Positions 27,652-35,256 of a stretch of DNA of 64,000 bases are shown piece after piece. Both the position numbers and the translations under genes were made by a program. The notes beneath the pieces are model-generated. The model ran no database searches, was not told the origin of the DNA, and worked only from the letters and a program-made list of their open reading frames with translations. Every line of letters begins with the position of its first letter. The first letter of the stretch is position 1. The stretch is from Sva-07 sp963728355 (GTDB taxonomy: Bacteria; Actinomycetota; Acidimicrobiia; Acidimicrobiales; Ilumatobacteraceae), in NCBI GenBank assembly GCA_963728355.1, contig CAVSJQ010000016.1, positions 87,221 to 151,220 of the forward strand, written 5' to 3'.

Positions 27652-27657
27652 TACGAT
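27652..27657 (+). promoter_or_regulatory. -10-like box of gpmA (possibly leaderless)
   Basis: TACGAT (TANNNT) ends 7 bases before ATG 27665; no ribosome site is visible between. Confidence 0.5.
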
Positions 27658-27664
27658 CGGTCAC

Positions 27665-28417
27665 ATGACCGGAACGCTCGTCATCCTCCGTCACGGCCAG
27701 TCCGAGTGGAATCTCGCCAACCTGTTCACCGGGTGGCACGACGTCCACCTGACCGAGAAGGGCCGAGCGGAGGCCTCCGAGGCCGGACGCACCATGGCGG
27801 CCGCCGGCCTACGCTTCGACGCGTCGCACACGTCGCTGCAGACGCGAGCCGTCGTCACGCAGAACCTGGCGCTCGACGAGATGGACCAGGCGTGGCTGCC
27901 CGTCGAGCGCAGCTGGCGGCTCAACGAGCGCCACTACGGGGCGCTGCAGGGGCTCGACAAGAAGCAGACCGCCGAGCGCCACGGCGCCGAACAGGTCCAT
28001 GCGTGGCGCCGCAGCTACGACACGCCACCACCGCCCGTCGAGCTCGACAGTCCGGAGCATCCGGCGAACGACCCTCGGTACGCGCACCTGCCTCCGGACG
28101 TGCTGCCCGCGACCGAGTGTCTGAAGGACGTCGTCGCCCGAGTCCTGCCCTACTGGTACGACCGGATCGCGCCGCAGCTGCTCGACGGCCAGAACGTCCT
28201 CGTCACCGCCCACGGCAACTCACTTCGGGCACTGCTGAAGCACCTCGAGGGTGTGAGCGACGACGACATCGCCGGGATCAACATCCCGACCGGCGTGCCG
28301 CGTCAGTACCGCTTCGAGGACCGGCTGTGCGTGGCGTCGGCCGACTATCTCGGCGACGCCGAGGCCATCGCCGCGGCAGCGGCGGCCGTCGCGGCGCAGG
28401 CCGGCGGCAGCCACTGA
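27665..28417 (+). CDS. gpmA: 2,3-bisphosphoglycerate-dependent phosphoglycerate mutase
   Basis: Glycolytic enzyme of 250 aa that interconverts 3- and 2-phosphoglycerate through a phosphohistidine. The catalytic motif LRHGQSEWN (His in RHG) is at residues 8-16, NLFTGWHDVHLTEKG follows, ERHYGALQG carries the second active-site block, and TAHGNSLRALLKHLEG the second His. All match GpmA. The start is ATG 27665; the C-terminus has a short Ala-rich extension. A single-gene unit by spacing. Confidence 0.96.
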   Translation: MTGTLVILRHGQSEWNLANLFTGWHDVHLTEKGRAEASEAGRTMAAAGLRFDASHTSLQTRAVVTQNLALDEMDQAWLPVERSWRLNERHYGALQGLDKKQTAERHGAEQVHAWRRSYDTPPPPVELDSPEHPANDPRYAHLPPDVLPATECLKDVVARVLPYWYDRIAPQLLDGQNVLVTAHGNSLRALLKHLEGVSDDDIAGINIPTGVPRQYRFEDRLCVASADYLGDAEAIAAAAAAVAAQAGGSH

Positions 28418-28462
28418 ACGACCGCATCTCCTTCGTTGCTCATCCGAGGTGACACAACCGCC

Positions 28463-28468
28463 TAAGGT
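28463..28468 (+). promoter_or_regulatory. -10-like box of cNMP-binding gene (possibly leaderless)
   Basis: TAAGGT (TANNNT) ends 7 bases before ATG 28476; no ribosome site between. Confidence 0.5.
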
Positions 28469-28475
28469 TCCGACC

Positions 28476-28901
28476 ATGGCGAGCAAGAAACAACATCTGG
28501 ACACGCTCCGCGGTGTCGCACTCTTCAGCGGGTGCAACAACAAGGAACTCGAGAAGGTTGCCAGGGCGAGTGACGAGATCCGCATGACCGCGGGCACGTT
28601 GATCGTCGACCAGGGCCAGACCGGGCGCGAAGCGTTCGTCGTGGTCGAAGGGGAGATCGACATCAAGCGCAACGGTCGCAAGGTCGCCACGCTCGGACCC
28701 GGATCGATCGTCGGCGAACTCTCGCTGCTCGACCACGGCCCCCGCACCGCCACCGCGATCTGCAGCACCGACTGCACGCTGCTGGTGATCGACCAGCGTC
28801 GATTCCTCGGCGTGATCGACGCCGTTCCGGCGATCTCGCACAAGCTGCTCACCAGCCTCGCCTCTCGCATCCGCGAACTCGACCGCCAGTACTTCGGCTG
28901 A
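28476..28901 (+). CDS. Stand-alone cyclic-nucleotide-binding domain protein
   Basis: Protein of 141 aa that is almost entirely one cNMP-binding (CAP-type) domain. The phosphate-binding cassette is GELSLLDHGPRTATA (residues about 84-98), and the N-terminal helix with LFSGCNNKELEKVAR and the beta roll are typical. There is no helix-turn-helix, kinase or membrane segment, so it is not a CRP-type transcription factor. It may be a regulatory subunit that senses cAMP or cGMP for a separate partner. Two hairpins follow the gene. Confidence 0.9.
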   Translation: MASKKQHLDTLRGVALFSGCNNKELEKVARASDEIRMTAGTLIVDQGQTGREAFVVVEGEIDIKRNGRKVATLGPGSIVGELSLLDHGPRTATAICSTDCTLLVIDQRRFLGVIDAVPAISHKLLTSLASRIRELDRQYFG

Positions 28902-28908
28902 CCCGGTC

Positions 28909-28929
28909 GCGCGGCGCCAGGTGCCGCGC
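28909..28929 (+). terminator. Hairpin after cNMP-binding gene
   Basis: GCGCGGC-GCCAGGT-GCCGCGC: 7-bp stem, 7-base loop, 8 bp after the stop. No T-run follows, as is usual for actinobacterial terminators. Confidence 0.5.
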
Positions 28930-28940
28930 AACCCACCAGC

Positions 28941-28960
28941 CGAGCGGACATGACCGCTCG
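28941..28960. promoter_or_regulatory. Inverted repeat over the -35 region of the Fe-S oxidoreductase gene
   Basis: CGAGCGG-ACATGA-CCGCTCG: 7-bp arms, 6-base loop. The repeat includes ATGACC (28950-28955), which stands 18 bases before a -10-like TAGCGT (28974-28979) upstream of the ATG at 28990. It could be an operator or a second terminator hairpin. Confidence 0.45.
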
Positions 28961-28989
28961 CAGCGTCAACGACTAGCGTTGCCGCCGTC

Positions 28990-31257
28990 ATGAGCAGCGA
29001 ACCCGACACCACCGCGTCAGGCGACCAGAAGCCGCCCGCCCGCGTCAAGCCCCATCAGCTCGCCTTGGTGCTGGGCATCGCGATGGGCATCTTCATCCTC
29101 GTCTCCGGCATCCTGCCGCAGATCACCGGCTGGGAGAACGACAACGCCGTGCACCGCACCGTGTTCGTCAACATCCCGGGGCCGATCCAGATCGCCTTCT
29201 ACACGGTCATCCCGGTGATGGTGATCTGGGGTGCGTTCATGTTCGCCAACCGGATGAAGAACTGGGAACGCGGCACACCGGCGCAGCGTCACACGACCCG
29301 GAAGAATGCGGCCAGCCGCCTGAAGGACTTCCGCGCCGGCGCCTACATGCAGACGCTGCTGCGCGATGCCGGTGCGGGCCTGATGCACTCCATGATCTAC
29401 TTCGGGTTCCTCGTGCTGCTCGGCGTGACGACGGTCCTCGAGATCGACCACCAGCTCCCCGAGTCGCTCAAGTTCCTGCACGGCAACACCTACCGGGCCT
29501 ACGCCTTCGTCGGCGACGCTGCCGGCGTGGTGTTCCTCACCGGCATCGTGTGGGCGATCGTGCGTCGCTACGTGCAGCGCCCGTACCGCATCCGCATCAA
29601 GTCGAAGCCCGAGCATGCAGCGATCCTCGGCACGTTCTTCGCGGTCGGCGTCACCGGGTTCGGCGCCGAGATGTTCCGCATCGCCGAGCAGGGCATGCCC
29701 GACTACGAGCGGTGGTCGTTCGTGGGCTACCCGCTCGCCACGCTCGTCGACGGCTGGTCCGCCGACACGCTCAGCACCTGGCACCAGTGGTGGTGGATCG
29801 CCCACGTCGCCAGCTTCGTGGCGTTCCTCGCGCTGCTGCCCCTGACGATGCTGCGTCACATCTTCACCTCGCCGCTCAACATGTACCTCTCCGACAAGGA
29901 GCGCCCCAAGGGTGCGATGCGGCCGATGCCGAACCTCGAGGAGACGGAACTGGAGAGCTTCGGTGCGTCGACCGTCGAGGACTTCACCTGGAAGCAGCTG
30001 CTCGACCTCGACGCCTGCACCATGTGCGGGCGCTGCACCAGCGTGTGCCCGGCCCATGCGACCGGCAAGCCGCTCGACCCTCGCGAGATCGTGCTCAAGT
30101 CGGGCGAGGTCATGGCGGCCACGGGCTCACCGGTCGTCTCGCCGCCGCTCGGCACCGACCCGGAGATCACGATCAGCGCCAACTCGCTGTTCGAGCGGAT
30201 CACACCGGAGGAGATCTGGGCGTGCACCACGTGCAAGGCGTGTGACGAGATCTGTCCGGTGAACATCGAGATCACCGACAAGATCTTCGACATGCGGCGC
30301 TACCTGTCGCTGATGGAGTCGAACTTCCCCGCCGAGCTGGGCAACGCCTACCGGGCGATGGAGAACCAGATGAACCCGTGGGGCATGAACCAGGGCGAGC
30401 GCGGCGACTGGGCCGACGGTGTCGACGGCGTCACCATCGTCGATCCGGGCGAGGCGCTGACGTCGGAGTACCTGTACTGGGTCGGCTGCGCCGGCTCCTT
30501 CGACGACAAGAACAAGAAGGTCACCCAGGCCATGGCGGGGCTGCTTCGCCGGGCGGGGATCGACGTGTCCATCCTCGGGCCGTCGGAGATGTGCACGGGC
30601 GACTCGGCACGCCGCTCCGGCAACGAGTACCTGTTCCAGATGCTCGCGCAGCCGAACGTCGAGATGCTCAACGGGATGGGGGTGAAGAAGATCATCACCC
30701 AGTGCCCGCACTGCTTCAACACGCTGCTCAACGAGTACCCGCAGGTGGGCGGCCACTACGAGGTCATCCACCACACCCAGCTGCTCGAGCAGCTGATCGA
30801 GACGGGCAAGCTCGACGTGAGCGACGCCACGCTCGAAGAGCGCATCACCTATCACGACTCGTGCTACCTCGGTCGCCACAACGACGTGTACCTCGCCCCG
30901 CGCAAGGTGGTGGCGTCGATCAAGGGCGTCGAGGTGGTCGAGATGCCACGCAACGGCACCAAGGGCATGTGCTGCGGTGCCGGCGGTGCACGCATGTGGA
31001 TGGAGGAGAACGTCGGCACCAAGGTGAACGACGAGCGAGCCGCCGAGGCGATCTCCACCGGCGCCAGCCGGGTCGCGACGGCGTGCCCGTTCTGCTACAT
31101 CATGCTCGACGACGGCGTGAAGGGTGCCGGCGTCGAGGAGGAGCAGGTGCGTGTCGCCGACATCTCGATCCACCTGCTCGAGGCCATCCAGGCCGGCGAG
31201 GCGAAGCGTCATCATCCCGACGCACCGCTCGCCCACACGCCCGTCGCCGGCGACTGA
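28990..31257 (+). CDS. Membrane Fe-S oxidoreductase, HdrD/GlpC-like with CCG domains
   Basis: Protein of 755 aa. The N-terminal third holds about six membrane helices with a NarI-like cytochrome b character. Two 4Fe-4S motifs follow: CTMCGRCTSVCP (about residue 343) and CTTCKACDEICP (about 415). Then come two CCG-type cysteine domains (VGCAGSFDDKN, TQCPHCFNTLLNEY, YHDSCYLGRHND, CCGAGGARMW, ACPFCYIMLDDG), as in heterodisulfide reductase subunit D and GlpC. Such fusions are widespread in actinobacteria and are thought to pass electrons between a cytosolic donor and the quinone pool; the donor is unknown here. The gene stands alone and ends at a family B palindrome. Confidence 0.9.
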   Translation: MSSEPDTTASGDQKPPARVKPHQLALVLGIAMGIFILVSGILPQITGWENDNAVHRTVFVNIPGPIQIAFYTVIPVMVIWGAFMFANRMKNWERGTPAQRHTTRKNAASRLKDFRAGAYMQTLLRDAGAGLMHSMIYFGFLVLLGVTTVLEIDHQLPESLKFLHGNTYRAYAFVGDAAGVVFLTGIVWAIVRRYVQRPYRIRIKSKPEHAAILGTFFAVGVTGFGAEMFRIAEQGMPDYERWSFVGYPLATLVDGWSADTLSTWHQWWWIAHVASFVAFLALLPLTMLRHIFTSPLNMYLSDKERPKGAMRPMPNLEETELESFGASTVEDFTWKQLLDLDACTMCGRCTSVCPAHATGKPLDPREIVLKSGEVMAATGSPVVSPPLGTDPEITISANSLFERITPEEIWACTTCKACDEICPVNIEITDKIFDMRRYLSLMESNFPAELGNAYRAMENQMNPWGMNQGERGDWADGVDGVTIVDPGEALTSEYLYWVGCAGSFDDKNKKVTQAMAGLLRRAGIDVSILGPSEMCTGDSARRSGNEYLFQMLAQPNVEMLNGMGVKKIITQCPHCFNTLLNEYPQVGGHYEVIHHTQLLEQLIETGKLDVSDATLEERITYHDSCYLGRHNDVYLAPRKVVASIKGVEVVEMPRNGTKGMCCGAGGARMWMEENVGTKVNDERAAEAISTGASRVATACPFCYIMLDDGVKGAGVEEEQVRVADISIHLLEAIQAGEAKRHHPDAPLAHTPVAGD

Positions 31258-31278
31258 CGCTCCACCCAAACCACAGCA

Positions 31279-31330
31279 CGTTTGCGTACGGATTTCGGTG
31301 GGGCGGCCCACCCGAATCCGCACACAAACG
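31279..31330. repeat. Palindromic repeat family B, copy 1
   Basis: Element of 52 bp. Outer arms CGTTTGCGTACGGATT and AATCCGCACACAAACG (14 of 16 paired), inner GGTGGG-gcgg-CCCACC. It lies between the convergent Fe-S oxidoreductase and MgtC-like genes, so it could end transcripts from both sides. Confidence 0.9.
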
Positions 31331-31345
31331 GGTTGATCTCGACGT

Positions 31346-32053
31346 TCAGGAGCGCAGGGAGACCGAGGTGACATCGGCGCCGAACTCGTCGTCCAAGCGT
31401 TCGATGAGCCGCTGGATGGCCTGGTCGTCCGGGCGGGTCCAGAACTGGACGGCGAGTTCGGTGGAGTCGCCGTTGCCCTCCCCGAGCTGCATCGACCGCA
31501 CCGACGTCGTCGCGATCTCGTGCACACGGCTCAGCACGACCGCTCCGATCGCCGTGTTGCGCACGACGATCACCAGACTGCGTGGTGGGTGTGCATGCCG
31601 TTCGATCCGGTTGGACAGCGGCTTGAGCAACGCCAGCGCCACGAGCGCCACGACCGTGGCGGTGACGGCACCGATCCAGAACCCGACGCCAGCAGCCAGA
31701 CCGACCGCGGCGGCCGTCCACAACGACGTCGCCGTCGTGATCCCGCGGACGGCACCGGCGTGCTTCAGGATGACGCCGCCGCCGATGAAGCCGACACCCG
31801 CAGCGACGTAGGACGCGATGCGCGTCACGTCGACGCGTGCATTGGTGGGGTCATCGGTGATGAAGGCATCGAATGCACCGACCGACACCACGCCGAACAG
31901 CGCAGCGCCGAGCGCCAGCAGCAGATGGGTCCGGAAACCGGCGTCCTGCCCCGCAGATTCACGTTCGAGCCCCACCACCGCACCGAGGACGGCGCCCAGG
32001 GCAAGCCGTGCCACCGTCTCGTACCACTGCAGATCGGCGTCGATCGCCCACAC
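31346..32053 (-). CDS. MgtC/SapB-family membrane protein
   Basis: Protein of 235 aa from a GTG start. The N-terminal part has four to five hydrophobic helices with the MgtC/SapB signature: LGAVLGAVVGLERESAGQDAG (conserved GLERE), FRTHLLLALGAALFG, and SYVAAGVGFIGGGVILK. The C-terminal 80 residues are soluble and ACT-like. MgtC proteins help growth at low magnesium or influence the F-type ATPase in other bacteria; whether that applies here is not shown. Convergent with the Fe-S oxidoreductase. Confidence 0.88.
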   Translation of the reverse strand: MWAIDADLQWYETVARLALGAVLGAVVGLERESAGQDAGFRTHLLLALGAALFGVVSVGAFDAFITDDPTNARVDVTRIASYVAAGVGFIGGGVILKHAGAVRGITTATSLWTAAAVGLAAGVGFWIGAVTATVVALVALALLKPLSNRIERHAHPPRSLVIVVRNTAIGAVVLSRVHEIATTSVRSMQLGEGNGDSTELAVQFWTRPDDQAIQRLIERLDDEFGADVTSVSLRS

Positions 32054-32163
32054 GGCGGTGGCATACCCGGTGCCGCAAGGATCATGCCGAACGCATCCAC
32101 ATCACCGCTGACGGGTACGGACACCATGTGCCTGTCCCCCGAGGTCGACGTCGACGTCGTCGG

Positions 32164-32724
32164 TCACACGACGCCGTCGGGAGTGAGCCGGTGGCGATCG
32201 CTGGTTGAGCGTTCGAGCGCCCGACGTTCGACTCCGATGCGGGTTCGCAGCACCGCCGCGTTGGCCACCGTCGCCCAGGCGGCGGTGCGCCATGCGCCGA
32301 GGGCCGCCGGCAGGGCGGCGAGCTCGACGACGACGGCTACGTAGTTGGGGTGCTCCAGGTACCGGTACGGGCCCGCGGTCGACGGGGGTTCGTCGGGCGG
32401 GACCATCACCCGAGTACTCCACCGATCCCCCAGCGAGGCAATCGCCCAGTAGCGCAACGGCTGGACTGCCACGAACGCACCGAGCGCGAACACGCGTCCG
32501 GCCTTCGGCGTCGCACCGCCGCGGCGCGCTTCGAGCAGCATCGATGCGAGCCAGCCGACGTGCAGGGCCACCATCACCGGGTAGTGCGACCGCCCGTACT
32601 CCAGCGCCCCGCGAGCGCGCAACCGGCGCTCGTTGCGCCGGGACCAGACGAGTTCACCGAGCCGTTGCGCGGCAATGACCGCCACCGCCACGGTGGCGAG
32701 ACGTGCTCCTCCGGTCCGCTTCAT
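32164..32724 (-). CDS. Isoprenylcysteine methyltransferase-family membrane methyltransferase
   Basis: Protein of 186 aa with four or five membrane helices and the ICMT/PEMT C-terminal motif GPYRYLEHPNYVAVVVE (about residues 117-133), which binds S-adenosylmethionine. The start ATG 32724 lies 4 bp after the stop of the type III PKS gene. Methyltransferases of this kind beside type III PKS genes (BpsB in Bacillus, SrsB in Streptomyces) methylate alkylpyrones or alkylresorcinols, and the same role is likely here. Last gene of the nitroreductase-PKS-methyltransferase operon. Confidence 0.85.
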   Translation of the reverse strand: MKRTGGARLATVAVAVIAAQRLGELVWSRRNERRLRARGALEYGRSHYPVMVALHVGWLASMLLEARRGGATPKAGRVFALGAFVAVQPLRYWAIASLGDRWSTRVMVPPDEPPSTAGPYRYLEHPNYVAVVVELAALPAALGAWRTAAWATVANAAVLRTRIGVERRALERSTSDRHRLTPDGVV

Positions 32725-32728
32725 CCGC

Positions 32729-33829
32729 TCACCACTGCAGCAGGACATGTTCCGCCGCGAACCCGGGTCCCATCGCGGAGACGAGCGCGACGTCGCCGTC
32801 GACGGGGCCTCCGCCGGCGCCGGCCCGCGCGGCGTCAAGGGCCATGCGCAGCACGAACAATGCGGTTGGCGCCGACATGTTGCCGTGCGTCCGCAAGACC
32901 TCGCGCGACCAGCACAGCTGTCCCGCATCGACCGGAAGCACGTCGTCGTAGGCGTCCAACACCTTGGCGCCGCCCGGGTGCAGGAGGAAGTGGTCGACGT
33001 CGGACAGGTCGACGCCGGCGCGAGCGCACACCGTGTCGACGCTGCCCGCGAACCGCCGGCGGACGAGTTGTGGCACACTTCGCGCCAGCACGACCTCGAG
33101 GCCGCGGTCGGTGAATTCGAAGCCCATCACGTCGGCGGTGTCCGGCCACAGCACCGAGCTCTCGGCGATGACCTTGGGGTGCACGGTTCGTCCCGCGTCG
33201 ACGTCCATGCGATCACCGGCCACGACGACTGCTGCGGCGCCATCGGCGAACAGACTCGTCGAGACGAAGTTGGCCTTCGACCAGTCGTCGCCCTGGAACG
33301 TGAGCCCGCAGAGTTCGGTGGCGACGAGCAGTACCGCTCGATCCGGTTCGGCACGGGCGTGCACGGCCGCACGCGCCAGCCCGCCGACGCCGCCGGCGCA
33401 ACCGTGACCGAACGTCGCATCGCGACGCACCTGTTGGTCGCAGCCGAGCGCGAGGGCCAGCTTGGCGTCGAGCGACGGGGTCGCCATGCCCGTCGTCGAC
33501 ACGAACAGCACCGTTCCGATGTCGGCGGCGTCGAGACCCGAGTGCACGAGCGCGCGCTCCGCCGCCGTCGTCGACAGCGCCATGGCGTGGCGCAGGTACA
33601 GATCGTTGCGTTCGCCGAAGCCGTGCGACTCGTCGAACCACGAGGCCGGCACGCAGAAATGACGCCGCTCGACGCCTGCGTGATCGAACACGGGCAGCAG
33701 CCGATCGATGTCCGGGTGGTGCCGGCCGAACATTCGCCGGGCGAAGTCGCGCGCTTCGGTCTGGGTGACCGTGTGCTCGGGCACGGCGGTGCCGACACCG
33801 ACGATCGACGGCATGCCGCCCACTCCCAT
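32729..33829 (-). CDS. Type III polyketide synthase (chalcone/stilbene synthase family)
   Basis: Ketosynthase-fold enzyme of 366 aa that extends an acyl-CoA starter with malonyl-CoA. The catalytic triad is visible: Cys in DATFGHGCAGGVGGL (about residue 147), His in LLHPGGAKVLDA (about 291) and Asn in THGNMSAP (about 324). The ending GPGFAAEHVLLQW is typical. The start is at ATG 33829, whose A is shared with the TGA of the upstream nitroreductase gene; ATG 33814 is the alternative. With the methyltransferase it probably makes a methylated alkylpyrone or alkylresorcinol-like lipid. Product chain length cannot be read from sequence. Confidence 0.92.
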   Translation of the reverse strand: MGVGGMPSIVGVGTAVPEHTVTQTEARDFARRMFGRHHPDIDRLLPVFDHAGVERRHFCVPASWFDESHGFGERNDLYLRHAMALSTTAAERALVHSGLDAADIGTVLFVSTTGMATPSLDAKLALALGCDQQVRRDATFGHGCAGGVGGLARAAVHARAEPDRAVLLVATELCGLTFQGDDWSKANFVSTSLFADGAAAVVVAGDRMDVDAGRTVHPKVIAESSVLWPDTADVMGFEFTDRGLEVVLARSVPQLVRRRFAGSVDTVCARAGVDLSDVDHFLLHPGGAKVLDAYDDVLPVDAGQLCWSREVLRTHGNMSAPTALFVLRMALDAARAGAGGGPVDGDVALVSAMGPGFAAEHVLLQW

Positions 33830-34686
33830 CACGTCGACGTCGGCTCCGGTTCCGGCACGGCGCCGGACGCATCGAGTTCGAGGCCGCTCGGCTCGACGGC
33901 CGGGCCGTCGGGCTCGGGCGTCGAGCAGCGGTTGCGGAAGACGTAGTCGGAGCGTCGCTTGCGATGGCGACTCGACCAGTCGATCGGCGGGCGGGCAGCC
34001 TCGTCGGCGACGTAGCCGATGCGGTACAGCGCCATCAGTTCGAGGCCGTCGGGGACCTCCAGGAACTCGACGAGACGGGCCCACTGCCGGGGCACCTCCA
34101 TGGGGAACGAAATGAACTGGATCCCCATGCCCAGCTCGGTGGTGGTGAGCCACAGGTTCTCCATCGCGGCGCCGAGACCGAAGACCGAATAGAAGCCGGA
34201 CAGCTCGCCCGGGCGGTACTCCTCCTTGTCGAGCAGTGCCGCAACCACGAGCGGTGCACCACCGACCAGGTCACGGTTGGCATCGGCGAGCGTGTCGGGC
34301 ACACCGAGCCGGTTCATCACCCTGGTGGCGGTGTCGGTGAACACCAGCCGGCGGAACGGTCGCAACGTGCGTGGAAGTTGATCGAACAGGATGCCGTCTC
34401 GGCGTTCGTCCATCTCGCTCTCGGAGAAGCGGAAGTACCTGCGGTACCGGGCGAAGAACTCGCCGGCCTGGAACACCTGGCGCATGCTCTCGGCGCTGAC
34501 GTCGGCGATCTCGCTGATCATCTCCGGATCGTCGATCAGCACGAACCGCCACGGCTGGCTGTTGAAGTGCGAAGGTGCCATTCCCGCAGCCTCGACGAGG
34601 CGGTGCTGATGCTCGATCGACACCGGGCGACTCGACACCGGTCCGTTGGTGGTCCGACGGCGCTGCACGACGTCGAGGAGTTCCAT
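33829..34686 (-). CDS. Nitroreductase-family flavoprotein
   Basis: FMN-dependent nitroreductase fold of 285 aa. Seen: RRRTTNGPVSSRPV near the N-terminus (FMN-binding RRxT), AAGMAPSHFNSQPWRFVLID, and FGLGAAMENLWLTTTELGMG with the usual second FMN contact. It has a middle insertion (about residues 75-130) and a Pro-rich C-terminal tail of about 30 residues. It is first in an operon with a type III PKS and a methyltransferase, sharing a base between its TGA and the PKS ATG, so it may oxidise or reduce the polyketide product. The start ATG 34686 follows TAGGTT by 7 bases. Confidence 0.88.
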   Translation of the reverse strand: MELLDVVQRRRTTNGPVSSRPVSIEHQHRLVEAAGMAPSHFNSQPWRFVLIDDPEMISEIADVSAESMRQVFQAGEFFARYRRYFRFSESEMDERRDGILFDQLPRTLRPFRRLVFTDTATRVMNRLGVPDTLADANRDLVGGAPLVVAALLDKEEYRPGELSGFYSVFGLGAAMENLWLTTTELGMGIQFISFPMEVPRQWARLVEFLEVPDGLELMALYRIGYVADEAARPPIDWSSRHRKRRSDYVFRNRCSTPEPDGPAVEPSGLELDASGAVPEPEPTST

Positions 34687-34693
34687 GGTCGGG

Positions 34694-34699
34694 AACCTA
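34694..34699 (-). promoter_or_regulatory. -10-like box of nitroreductase operon (possibly leaderless)
   Basis: TAGGTT on the minus strand (TANNNT) ends 7 bases before ATG 34686. Confidence 0.5.
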
Positions 34700-34823
34700 C
34701 CCCTGGCGAGCAGCCGGCAAATCCGACGACTTGTCACTGTCGTGCGGCCACGTTCCACCGCGGCACCCGTCAGGCCCACCCGGGCCCACGGTCCACCTGC
34801 GGGCACGACGCCCGGAAGCTGGG

Positions 34824-34829
34824 TACCGT
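34824..34829 (+). promoter_or_regulatory. -10-like box of small membrane protein gene (possibly leaderless)
   Basis: TACCGT (TANNNT) ends 6 bases before GTG 34836; this box helps to set that start. Confidence 0.4.
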
Positions 34830-34835
34830 CGTCTC

Positions 34836-35165
34836 GTGGTCTCATTCGCCCATGCCGGCACCGGAGCTGCGCTCGCAGCGTCGTCACTGTTGGGCGTCGC
34901 AGTGCGATCGGGCCGCGTCGACCTCGGCAGGCAGCGCTGGTTGCACCATGCCCTCTACGCCACGTCGGTCGGCGCGGCGGCCACGACGACCCTGGTCGAC
35001 TCGATGAATCGGCGCCCGACGTGGCCAGTCGCTGCCGGCACGCTCGGCATTCTCGCACTGCTGCCGGCGACACGGGGCGGTTCAGCCGCCCACCTCGCCG
35101 TGGCCGTCGCGGCGTCCTCCGTCTACGCCGTCGGAACGATCTCGGCCACGCGGTCGCTGCGCTGA
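34836..35165 (+). CDS. Small membrane protein, unknown function
   Basis: Protein of 109 aa from GTG 34836, with three hydrophobic stretches (AGTGAALAASSLLGVAV, TSVGAAATTTLVDS and a C-terminal AAHLAVAVAASSVYAVG). I recognise no family. The frame stays open upstream to 34575, but that part overlaps the divergent nitroreductase gene and has Arg/Pro-rich composition unlike a protein. The gene is divergent from the nitroreductase-PKS operon and convergent with fumC; nothing links it to either by function. Confidence 0.55.
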   Translation: MVSFAHAGTGAALAASSLLGVAVRSGRVDLGRQRWLHHALYATSVGAAATTTLVDSMNRRPTWPVAAGTLGILALLPATRGGSAAHLAVAVAASSVYAVGTISATRSLR

Positions 35166-35256
35166 GTCCCGGACGTCCGGACCGCGGTGGGGGCGCTGAC
35201 ATCGTTGCCGGCACGGAGGTTGCGAGGTGGTGGAACGGGTTCTGCGTACCGAGGGC

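Noticed and set aside
31279..31330. Family B element as an IS or MITE end
   Set aside because: No target-site duplication and no transposase in the window; kept as a palindromic repeat only.
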